Source: Clostridia bacterium
GTDB taxonomy: Bacteria > Bacillota_A > Clostridia > Oscillospirales > Acutalibacteraceae
Direction of reading: 5' to 3'
DNA length: 24,623 nt
Assembly: GCA_024699005.1 (NCBI GenBank)
Contig: JAILQN010000274.1
Location: 1 to 24,623, forward strand
Both the position numbers and the translations under genes were made by a program. The notes beneath the pieces are model-generated. The model ran no database searches. It worked only from the letters and a program-made list of their open reading frames with translations, and had not been told where the DNA came from. Positions 7,187 to 14,791 of the stretch are shown here, piece after piece. Position 1 is the stretch's first letter. Every line of letters starts with the position of its first letter.

Positions 7187-7702
7187 TCAGTCATTCAGGA
7201 AACCGGCATCCCGCAGCAGTTTTACGGCTTTCTCGTTTTCCGGCTGAAGGTCACGGTAGATATATGCTTTGGACAGATAATAACCGTTGCTTATATAAAG
7301 CGCGTTCAGCTCGTTACCGGTGCGTTTGATATATGCTTTGTGTATGCTGTCGTACATGGCGTCGCCGGAATCGAAGATCGGTACGTCCTCATAAACGGCA
7401 AGCACTCTTTCGCCGTCTTCCGTGTCACGGAAAAACGAGATACTGTCGTCGATTTCCTTTTCAAAGGAGAGCGGCAGTTCCCTGAAATTCATCTGCTTTC
7501 CCTGTAAAATAAACGTGCCCTCGTTTTTTACCGTCTTCAGATCCAATTCTTCGCGCGAGATGAACCTGCAGCCGTTGATGATCAGCGTCCTCATCCAGAG
7601 CGGCTGTTCCTCCTTCCGGGCGTCATTGCCCGTTTCTGCGGCGGGGATTTCCTGTTGACGTGCGTTTTCATTGCTGTGATCGTTGTTTTGCTGAAAGATC
7701 AT
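7187..7702 (-). CDS. Hypothetical protein, 171 residues
   Basis: I do not recognise the family. The first 35 residues are polar and rich in Q, N and E, likely disordered. A compact domain follows (WMRTLIINGCRFISREEL; ELPLSFEKEIDDSISFF; VLAVYEDVPIFDSGDAMYDS; LYISNGYYLSKAYIYRDL). No transmembrane segment or signal peptide is visible. ATG 7702 was chosen because AAAGGAG sits nine bases ahead; the frame stays open to 7792 but that part has no good start. It ends 42 bases before the VWA gene, so co-transcription is likely. Confidence 0.75.
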   Translation of the reverse strand: MIFQQNNDHSNENARQQEIPAAETGNDARKEEQPLWMRTLIINGCRFISREELDLKTVKNEGTFILQGKQMNFRELPLSFEKEIDDSISFFRDTEDGERVLAVYEDVPIFDSGDAMYDSIHKAYIKRTGNELNALYISNGYYLSKAYIYRDLQPENEKAVKLLRDAGFLND

Positions 7703-7797
7703 ATTTATCGCTCCTTTCTTTTCGCCCGTATCCCGGTCATGTTCCGGCGAATATGGACAGCAGTTCATGTATCCATTCTTCGCAGCCGTCATATTCC

Positions 7798-8331
7798 TTA
7801 CAGGATCATTATCTCACTGATCCTGACCATGTCCTGTTTTTTGCCGAGTTTCTGATTTATCACATCGCAGATGCGGTCGTTGTAAGCCGTCAGCAGGATC
7901 CGGATGATCTGTTCGGTTCTTTCCGGTCCGATCACGGACAGCGCGTCGCCCGTGATTGTATCGGTATCCTGCCCCAGCAATTCCAGTATTTCAAGTACCG
8001 GCTGCAGATCCTGCCGTTCTGCCAGCATTTCTTTAATATCAGGCATCAAAAGCGCTGTGATCTGAGGATAGTCGATGTCTTCGACGGCAATTATGCAGCC
8101 GTCCACTGTGTTTTTATCGACATCGACCAGCAGCTCCAGGCTGTTGAGCGACAGATTGATACCTTTCTTCTGCAGGGCTTTTTTGCCGAACCACCACCCG
8201 GCCTTTTACAGTTTCGGTTTCAGAAAAACTGCGCTTCGTCTGCGCAGTCCCGGAAAAAAGAAATTCAACCCATTCAGCGCACCGGACAGTTCTGTGATAT
8301 CCACAGGCCGGATCATCACTCTGATATTCAT
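7798..8331 (-). pseudogene. Nonsense-interrupted hypothetical gene
   Basis: From ATG 8331, behind GAGGAG, the frame reads 41 residues (MNIRVMIRPVDITELSGALN at the start) and then meets TAA at 8208-8206. The same frame continues without another stop for 135 codons to 7798, through KKALQKKGINLSLNSLELLV, and then an acidic alpha-helical region. The spacing is exactly in frame, so one 177-codon gene broken by a single point change is the simplest reading. A downstream piece could still be made from GTG 8106 (102 residues). I do not recognise the family. It follows the HD-domain gene by 30 bases. Confidence 0.7.
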
Positions 8332-8361
8332 TTCCGTCTCCTCTTCTGTTTTGTCTGTATG

Positions 8362-8982
8362 TCACATGCCGCAGGCCTGCAGTGTGCAGTCGATGGCGTC
8401 CACAACGCTTGTGATATGGTATTTCAGCACGAAAAAGATATCGGCGTCCTCCGGATACTGTTCCTTCGCCTTTTTGAGCAGCGGCAGCACGTACTGCCGC
8501 GTTTCGTCGATATACGATTTCAGTTTTCCGGTGGAAAAGGTCCCCGCCATGCTGGACACGTTATGACAGCGGTCGATCAGCTTGGTCAGCGTCGCGGCGC
8601 GGTTCCCCAGTATCAGATTGTAATATCTTGTTTTTGCCGTCTCCTTGGTCTCGCCGTCCATCACACGGAAGGTCATAAGATCCACCGCGTGCCTGACGTT
8701 GTCGCTGACCGGCAGTTCTTTGATGTTGATGCCGCAGTCCTCGCACACGTCATGCAGCAGGATCGTGGCGATCACGTCGTCGTCCCTGATGCCGAGACTC
8801 AGCGCGTTGCACGCCATTGTGAGCGGATGGACGATATACGGCTCGCCGCTCTTGCGCTTCTGCCCTTCGTGCTTCTTCCGGGCGAACGTCAGAGCGCAGA
8901 GCGTCTGCTTCATCTCCCGCCCTGTGGCGAACCCGCGGATGTAGGTATACATCTTATCGGAGTTGAAGGTCGTTTTCTCCAT
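8362..8982 (-). CDS. HD-domain (p)ppGpp hydrolase-like protein (small alarmone hydrolase type)
   Basis: A 206-residue protein matching the N-terminal hydrolase half of RelA/SpoT and stand-alone MESH1-like enzymes. It has KKHEGQKRKSGEPYIVHP (36-53), the HD pair in ILLHDVCEDCG (74-84) and KLIDRCHNVSSM (134-145), which together give the metal ligands and the ED motif. The enzyme class removes the 3' pyrophosphate of (p)ppGpp using Mn2+. No synthetase or regulatory domain is attached. ATG 8982 follows AAAGGAG; the extension to 9042 has no site. It is the first gene of the train that runs down to 1452. Confidence 0.88.
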   Translation of the reverse strand: MEKTTFNSDKMYTYIRGFATGREMKQTLCALTFARKKHEGQKRKSGEPYIVHPLTMACNALSLGIRDDDVIATILLHDVCEDCGINIKELPVSDNVRHAVDLMTFRVMDGETKETAKTRYYNLILGNRAATLTKLIDRCHNVSSMAGTFSTGKLKSYIDETRQYVLPLLKKAKEQYPEDADIFFVLKYHITSVVDAIDCTLQACGM

Positions 8983-9042
8983 GACAGACACTCCTTTCTT
9001 AATATAATAAATGTTCTTACATAAGCGGCGGTGAATCAGCAC

Positions 9043-9175
9043 TTATAAGGTGAAAAAACGGATTCCATAGCTGCAGCCGCAGCATACGTTGCATACGCAT
9101 GTATGCTTTTGTGCATCGGATGTCTTTTTCTGATTCTTCTGCAATAAACGTAGCAGCGGCTGCAAAAGAACGCAT
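9043..9175. other. Structured non-coding spacer between two gene trains
   Basis: Contains GCATAC-GCAT-GTATGC (9091-9106), a 6-bp hairpin, and an outer 9-base inverted repeat TGCAGCCGC (9072-9080) / GCGGCTGCA (9156-9164). On minus an A/T tract (9053-9058 read as TTTTTT) follows the hairpins. It may end transcription of the accessory island coming from higher coordinates, but stem and U-run are not adjacent, so this is uncertain. Confidence 0.4.
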
Positions 9176-9703
9176 TTATTTGTCTGATACAGAGTTGTTT
9201 ACCCAGCAAAAAAAGTCGGGCGATAAGGCTTCGTAAAACGGCTTGAGAGAATCGGGAATGGTTTTCTTAAAAAGGTCGAACCATTTAATGATAATATTTT
9301 TCTGTTCAGCTGTGCTCACCGGTTCAAACACAAACGGGATCATTTCGTCATAAAAATCGTGTAATTCGGCAATCAGATTCCCTTGTTCAACAGCCGTTTC
9401 TGCGACAGGGACAGACGCGTCCAAAGAAATATCCAGAGGCCATTTTTCTGTATCTGCAAAATCGGAGATCACAACATCTTTATACTCAAGAAGTTCGCAA
9501 GTTTCACTGAATACAGTGACAGACGCAAACGGTCTTGTCAGGGAGTTGGTATTATAATCTCCTAAATTGTACAGAAAAGCGCGTTCAAAGAGATATTCCC
9601 CCGGCTTATAAGGAATAAATTCCGAAATAATCGGTGCACCATGAATAATATCGGAAACAACACTTTGTGTTGCCGATCTTCGGGTAATATAATTCATTTT
9701 CAT
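9176..9703 (-). CDS. Hypothetical protein downstream of cysteine peptidase (possible immunity protein)
   Basis: A 175-residue acidic protein without signal peptide or membrane helix. I recognise no domain. Visible segments are IIHGAPIISEFIPYKPGEYL, VTVFSETCELLEYKDVVISD and a C-terminal helical part, IIIKWFDLFKKTIP. AAGGAGG stands seven bases before ATG 9703 and the gene begins 12 bases after the peptidase stop, so the pair is tightly coupled. A small unrelated gene directly after a predicted toxin-like protease is the usual place of an immunity or inhibitor gene; that role is inference only. It is the last gene of the AT-richer island. Confidence 0.8.
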   Translation of the reverse strand: MKMNYITRRSATQSVVSDIIHGAPIISEFIPYKPGEYLFERAFLYNLGDYNTNSLTRPFASVTVFSETCELLEYKDVVISDFADTEKWPLDISLDASVPVAETAVEQGNLIAELHDFYDEMIPFVFEPVSTAEQKNIIIKWFDLFKKTIPDSLKPFYEALSPDFFCWVNNSVSDK

Positions 9704-9715
9704 TGTGATTCCTCC

Positions 9716-10462
9716 TTATATGGTATTCAGTCTGAGCGGATCAGTCGAATATACGACATCTCCGCCTTCAACATTTATGAATGTGTTAAATTCTTCAGGG
9801 GTCAAGAGTCGCTTGCTGTCGGATTCCAATCCTCTTCCGCTGTCGCAAATGACAATTCCTTTCAGTTCGAAAGTTTCAGGATCCCTTACTGCTTCAACGC
9901 ATGTTATTTCATGATTCGCGGCTCCCGGTCCGACTGCGTTTGCGTTATTCCAAAGGTAACCGGCGTTTCCGCCGCACATTACAGCGTGTCCCTGTTCTAT
10001 CTTTTGTGCAACGAATTCAGCGTCTGCCGTTCCTCCGTTTTCTATTGATAGTTCTGCTTTTGTTTGTACATCATAATGTCTCAGAATGTCCATTTGCATC
10101 TCTGTAGTGGTTCCGCCTCGATCACTTCGGTGCGCAAAGAATCTGTTAGAACAGAAATTATGTTCCATGGCATATTCCGTAACCTCGTTCTCAGTTGTTT
10201 CGATGCCGCATAAATTCAAAAAGTTGGAGATCGAAACGAGACCGCAGTTTCCCGAAGCGCGGAAAGGATTATCGCCCTGATTATAATCCAAACGCTCAGC
10301 TATGGCTTCGGGTGGACGTCCCGCAACCATTACACCCTCACCATTCAGTCCCTCAAGCGAATCGGTATACTCATAAGGAAGCGTCGCTTCCATATTTTCG
10401 AGTGATTCGACCTTGATTTCTTCTGTTTCGGGTGATTCAAGATACTTGTCCAATAAGTTCAT
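9716..10462 (-). CDS. Papain/C39-like cysteine peptidase
   Basis: A 248-residue protein. The first 60 residues are acidic and low in structure. The catalytic cysteine is in ASGNCGLVSISNFLNLCGI (C73), which is the C-helix signature of papain-like and C39-like folds. The histidine is in GAANHEITCVEA (H184) and the third residue probably in GIVICDSGRG (D207). The order Cys-His-Asp and the strand after H fit the bacteriocin-processing C39 or toxin-type papain-like peptidases. There is no ABC transporter or membrane part. AAAGGAGAG precedes ATG 10462. It follows the HerA-like gene after a terminator-like hairpin, so it may have its own expression level. Confidence 0.82.
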   Translation of the reverse strand: MNLLDKYLESPETEEIKVESLENMEATLPYEYTDSLEGLNGEGVMVAGRPPEAIAERLDYNQGDNPFRASGNCGLVSISNFLNLCGIETTENEVTEYAMEHNFCSNRFFAHRSDRGGTTTEMQMDILRHYDVQTKAELSIENGGTADAEFVAQKIEQGHAVMCGGNAGYLWNNANAVGPGAANHEITCVEAVRDPETFELKGIVICDSGRGLESDSKRLLTPEEFNTFINVEGGDVVYSTDPLRLNTI

Positions 10463-10504
10463 GTTATTACTCTCCTTTCAGATAATCAGTGAGTTTATAA
10501 TAAT

Positions 10505-10539
10505 TCAAAAAAATGAAATATTATCTTTGTTTCATTTTT
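10505..10539 (-). terminator. AT-rich terminator-like hairpin between ATPase and peptidase genes
   Basis: Perfect 10-bp arms AAAAATGAAA/TTTCATTTTT (10539-10530 and 10518-10509 read on minus) with an 11-base loop and a run of T directly after. The stem is weak (one G-C pair), so partial read-through is likely, giving lower expression of the peptidase pair from the upstream promoter. Confidence 0.5.
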
Positions 10540-10555
10540 AGACTTTGAACATCCA

Positions 10556-13500
10556 TTATTTGAAACATTTTTCTTTCCATACGGAGTAGAACATGCGGAT
10601 TCTCGGCAAAGAACCTTTTGTTTGCAAAAACAGATTTACCAACTCGTTCATTGTTTCATCATCACAGACAATGTGTTTTCGGAATATATCTTTTGCCTTG
10701 GTGTCAAATATCTCCGGATTATGTCCATTGACCTCGGGAAGCAGAGTATCCCAAACTGCAGGGCCGCCTATGATATCAAGCAATAAATCAGAATAGGGAG
10801 ACAGCTCTCCGCGAGACCGCTTTTTCCCTGTAATAATTGCAGAATGCAGCAACTCGCCGAGTTTGATATCATAATCGTTTCCAGACGCAAGCTGTCGCGC
10901 AGCTGTCCTAAGTGCCGAACGGTCCGGATCCCTGTTTGAGTTTCCGCTGTGCAGCAACAAAAACTCAAAGGCCTTTCCTCTTGCGGTTGTAAGTTCCGAT
11001 TCGCTGACAGCCTCGTCTTGATTTAATGGATCAGGCTCATTTTCAGACGGCAAAACATATGATACGGCTTTATGCTTTGCCAGATCTGCTTTACAAAGCA
11101 CCGCCTCAAGCCAATTCTTTTGATAAATGGCACAAACACCGGTGCGGAGACGTGAAAGCTCAAATATCTGATCTGCAGTTAACCCCATTGATGTGCCTAC
11201 CGCATTACGGTCTGCTTCGTCGGGTAAACAGAGAATGATTTTTGTATTTGTGTTTCTGATAACGGATTTGTCCAACATTCCCGGAGATTGGTCCGCAATA
11301 ATAAATCCCTCTCCGTAAGAACGCATTTCGGCAATTGCCGAAGAAATCATTTCGACAGATTTTCCCAGCATATCAGAGCTTTCAGCCGAGTGTGAATACC
11401 CGACATTCGGCAACAGATTATGTGCTTCCTCAAGCACAGTAACGTGACGCAAGGCCGAATTTGACGCATCTCTTTGCTGATTGAATTCCACAAGTCGATT
11501 CACAAGGATTCCCATGAAAAGAGCCTTGCTTTCCACAGAACCTACCCTGCTCAAGTCGACAATGACATTGCGCTCAAACAATTCTTCATCGGAAATGTTT
11601 TCCTCGCCGAACACATCAGCGTATATACCTGATGAAAGAGCTTCCAAACGAGTGGAGAGCGCGCCGATATAATTGCCTTTGACTTCATTTGAATAAGATG
11701 TGGATTCCATCTTTTTGTTCAGTTCGGCTATGACATCTTCAATAACCGGATAAACGGCAGGAGTCTTGCTGCATCTGGATGTTTTAAGGTTCCATCCGCA
11801 GGAACGATATGCGTTTTCTATGGCTGTGTTCAACACAGATGGCATGGCGTCATACATGGACCAGCACGCCGTAAAAACCGACATAAGGTTGACTATGTGC
11901 TCCTTTATATCCGTGCCTTCGTTAAACCAAAACAGATTCAGTCTGAGCAGCGGCGTCTTTTTCCGATTCGTACCATATACGAAAACATCATCGTCATGGC
12001 CAAAAACATTCTTATATTCACCCTTGGCCGGTTCTATCACAAAAAACGGGATTTTATTCTTTTTTAATTCCTCAAGCAGCTTGAATACAGTATTGGATTT
12101 GCCGGATCCGTTTGTTCCCGCGATAAAAGTGTGGGAAGAAAGACTTTCAAGATTCAAAAGGACCGGCTGTTTGCTCCGAACCTTGCCCATGTGAACGATC
12201 GAACCGATATTAATCTGTCGGTCGGGTTTTTCCTCGGATTTATACGATACCTCCCTTCCGAATGAGGTATAGTTTGAAACGGTAACTCCGAGAACGGATT
12301 TTTTTGGCAGTGCGGCATGGCGCGCGACTTCGATGCTGCTCATCAGCATTCCCGGTGTAAAACTGCTGTTGATATCGGGAATTGCAAATGATGGATGCGA
12401 AAAGTGTCTTAAATATTCAAGCACCGAGTCTGCGTCGTTTGCCCGTGTCCATGTGTTAATAGCACATGGGAGACTCACGTCTCCTTTTCCCTGCATCAGT
12501 GCCTGATATTGACTCGCAACAAGCAGATTGGTGCTTGCGCTTCCGGAAAGGACATATGCGCAGCAGTTAAAAACTCCGCAGTTTTCCCTTTCGTTTATCC
12601 ACTTCAGCAAGTCGTCGATCTGATTGTTCAGTTCTTTTATGCGACGGTTTTTGTAGGTATAAGAAATGGTTTGCCCCTCGGATGTACCGGTTGTTTCGCC
12701 ACCGCCTTCCTGTCTGGTGACCTGTATCTGCATATTGGTACTGTTTGACGTTCCCGAAGAATAGTCTTCGTGATGTGTATCTGTCGGCTGTGGAAAAAGT
12801 GCCGCAATTGGGTTTGCCCTGAATGGGTTTTTGGACATGGCAATCGTTCCGATAAGAGCGCTTTTCATTACGCTGACTCGCTGTTTGCTCCAGCCTGAAC
12901 CGACGGTATGGTTCTGCGTCTCTCCCACACTTTTTCCTATGCTGTTACCCAGACTCTCGGAATAATTGACCGAGATTGAAGAATTTGTCCCGGTCTGAAG
13001 GCTGTAGTTTATCTGTTCAGCCTGAGATAGTTTGGTGCTGAGTTCTTCATACGCCAGTTTGACGTTTTCTACGTCTAAGCGGCTTAACGGATCTGCGATG
13101 ATCAAAAGCGTGAAGTTTTTATTTTCGGATATTTCAAGCAATCTTTCTATACCCGACATGTTGCCTGAAGAGTTTTCTCTTGCGACGCATGAAATTGATG
13201 AAACACATTGAGTGTTGAAATCGTTAAAAAGACAATCATCCAATTTGGATTGTATGACTTTCGTATCGTCGAATTCGGTCAGTTCCGTTCCGGGAAGATT
13301 TCCCTGTATACTGCTTAGCAATACTTCCCGGATCGTATTTCGGTATTGACTGTTTTCATATCGCTGTTTGTTGATAGCGCCGATATACAATTCGTTATGT
13401 TCATTCTCATGCTTTAACATGATCAACGCCGAAGCGCCGCATGCATGAAGAGCTTTGAACACTGATATCAGTTTGTCTTCGTCCTTGTTGTCCGAGTCAA

Positions 13501-13711
13501 ATACAAGCTCGTTTATTTTAAATAAACAAAGGGCCTCAACCGGATTCATCGATGCTATTTCCCTCGACAGTTTGTTCAGACCGAGAACGCTCAACTGTTC
13601 ATAGTGGGTCTGTCTGATTATAAATTCAGCCCAGGATAGTTTATTCAAAAAACTGTCGTTTTCGTCGGTTATCTCATTATTATGTGTTCTGGGTTGCAAA
13701 TCAGTTTTCAT
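10556..13711 (-). CDS. HerA/FtsK-type P-loop ATPase, 1051 residues
   Basis: A large cytoplasmic ATPase. Residues 1-230 are an unrecognised N-terminal region. Residues 235-350 are rich in S, T, N, G and Q with repeated short S-rich motifs, and are probably flexible. A HerA/DUF87-type motor follows: strand LLNLESLSSHTFIAGTNGSG with Walker A GTNGSGKSN (532-540), PFFVIEPAKGEY (555-566), Walker B VTVLEEAH (757-764) and ADQSP (806-810). HerA-type motors form hexameric rings that pump DNA or move protein substrates. AAGGAG stands before ATG 13711; the gene begins 11 bases after the 334-residue gene. Length exceeds simple HerA (about 500-600 residues). Substrate is unknown. Confidence 0.88.
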   Translation of the reverse strand: MKTDLQPRTHNNEITDENDSFLNKLSWAEFIIRQTHYEQLSVLGLNKLSREIASMNPVEALCLFKINELVFDSDNKDEDKLISVFKALHACGASALIMLKHENEHNELYIGAINKQRYENSQYRNTIREVLLSSIQGNLPGTELTEFDDTKVIQSKLDDCLFNDFNTQCVSSISCVARENSSGNMSGIERLLEISENKNFTLLIIADPLSRLDVENVKLAYEELSTKLSQAEQINYSLQTGTNSSISVNYSESLGNSIGKSVGETQNHTVGSGWSKQRVSVMKSALIGTIAMSKNPFRANPIAALFPQPTDTHHEDYSSGTSNSTNMQIQVTRQEGGGETTGTSEGQTISYTYKNRRIKELNNQIDDLLKWINERENCGVFNCCAYVLSGSASTNLLVASQYQALMQGKGDVSLPCAINTWTRANDADSVLEYLRHFSHPSFAIPDINSSFTPGMLMSSIEVARHAALPKKSVLGVTVSNYTSFGREVSYKSEEKPDRQINIGSIVHMGKVRSKQPVLLNLESLSSHTFIAGTNGSGKSNTVFKLLEELKKNKIPFFVIEPAKGEYKNVFGHDDDVFVYGTNRKKTPLLRLNLFWFNEGTDIKEHIVNLMSVFTACWSMYDAMPSVLNTAIENAYRSCGWNLKTSRCSKTPAVYPVIEDVIAELNKKMESTSYSNEVKGNYIGALSTRLEALSSGIYADVFGEENISDEELFERNVIVDLSRVGSVESKALFMGILVNRLVEFNQQRDASNSALRHVTVLEEAHNLLPNVGYSHSAESSDMLGKSVEMISSAIAEMRSYGEGFIIADQSPGMLDKSVIRNTNTKIILCLPDEADRNAVGTSMGLTADQIFELSRLRTGVCAIYQKNWLEAVLCKADLAKHKAVSYVLPSENEPDPLNQDEAVSESELTTARGKAFEFLLLHSGNSNRDPDRSALRTAARQLASGNDYDIKLGELLHSAIITGKKRSRGELSPYSDLLLDIIGGPAVWDTLLPEVNGHNPEIFDTKAKDIFRKHIVCDDETMNELVNLFLQTKGSLPRIRMFYSVWKEKCFK

Positions 13712-13722
13712 AGCTGGTCTCC

Positions 13723-14727
13723 TTAAAAGTCAGTGCTGAAAAAAACCGGAAATTCCTGCATTTTGACATAAAGCCTGGTAAGCATCTGCAGTTGTCTGTC
13801 AAGTCTGATACGTTTCAGCGTTTGTTCTATTGTTGTTGAGTTTTGCAATGTATCAATTTGTTCCTGCAAGTCGTCTTTTGTTGAGAGAGTATTATCCAGA
13901 ATAGAAATAATTCTTTTTATGTACTTGATTTTTTCACGCAATACTGCTGTTTGTATGTATTTGCTTTCTGTTTCAGCGGCATGTATTTCCGCATCACTTA
14001 TAACAATGGATACCTGAGACAACATGCCGCCTTTGGTTTTTGCATAATCCTTAAATAAATCCGCCCGTCCGGTATCAGAGAAAACGCAAAAGACCATTCC
14101 AGGTGCTCTTTGCAGACCGGAATAAAGACTTTCAACTGTTTCAAATCCGGAGAAGGATTCAAATATGTCTCCGTTTATGCGCACGCACGTCCCGATGCTT
14201 TTCTTTGCCGTCGAGAATGATGTCTCATCGTCCGCATTGACAAAACCGTCTGCTTCTTTAAACGCTTTGAGATAATCATTTATTTTGCCGGATTCTTCGT
14301 GAAACAGTTCAGAAAACGATTGTTTGACTTCTTCCCCGGATGTATTTCCGATGGCAAATCGGTATTTTTCGGATATAAAATTACTGATCAGTTCGTACGA
14401 TGAGTCGATTTTGTCTTTATATTCAGAAACCACGTCTTTTGCTTCAAATTTGCAAACAATGTCCCGTTCATTTTTAATTGCGGTTTGAAAATCCTCATAG
14501 TCCGATTCTCTTCCGCGAAAGACTATTTCGCAATAATCACCGCGTCTCAAAGAATTCAGTTCATATGCAAAGCCGTTGACATGATTCAAGCCGTTTATCC
14601 AGCTTTGTATGATCCTTCCGCTGTAAGCATAAAGGAATCCGAACGGATCGTTTCTGTTTGTTTGCTCGCCGTTGATCGTTACATCCAGTTTTGGGAAAAC
14701 AGGATCATATTCAAGTTCTAATTTCAT
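13723..14727 (-). CDS. Hypothetical coiled-coil protein, 334 residues
   Basis: I recognise no family. ATG 14727 is preceded by AGGGAG; the frame extends to 14772 without a better site. The N-terminal half looks like a beta-rich fold (LELEYDPVFPKLDVTINGEQ; GDYCEIVFRGRESDYEDF). The middle has MVFCVFSDTGRADLFKDYAK and QVSIVISDAEIHAAE, alternating strands and helices as in a small Rossmann-like unit. The last 90 residues are helical with heptad patterns (EKIKYIKRIISILDNTL; RIRLDRQLQMLTRLYVKM). No membrane helix is seen. Its position between the Hsp70-like and HerA-like genes makes it a likely adaptor of the two ATPases, which is inference. Confidence 0.82.
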   Translation of the reverse strand: MKLELEYDPVFPKLDVTINGEQTNRNDPFGFLYAYSGRIIQSWINGLNHVNGFAYELNSLRRGDYCEIVFRGRESDYEDFQTAIKNERDIVCKFEAKDVVSEYKDKIDSSYELISNFISEKYRFAIGNTSGEEVKQSFSELFHEESGKINDYLKAFKEADGFVNADDETSFSTAKKSIGTCVRINGDIFESFSGFETVESLYSGLQRAPGMVFCVFSDTGRADLFKDYAKTKGGMLSQVSIVISDAEIHAAETESKYIQTAVLREKIKYIKRIISILDNTLSTKDDLQEQIDTLQNSTTIEQTLKRIRLDRQLQMLTRLYVKMQEFPVFFSTDF

Positions 14728-14791
14728 ATTATTCTCCCTGAAAAGCATCTGCGGCAATTTTGCGCGAAGCAATTGCCGCAGAAAGACCTTT

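Noticed and set aside
5531..7507. 658-codon open frame on plus
   Set aside because: It lies opposite the NADAR-macro, VWA and 171-residue genes, has no family-like motifs, and spans several gene borders on the other strand. It is an antisense shadow of GC-rich codons.
7660..9024. 454-codon open frame on plus
   Set aside because: Opposite the HD-domain gene, the interrupted gene and part of the 171-residue gene; Arg/His/Gln-rich translation without any domain or ribosome binding site.
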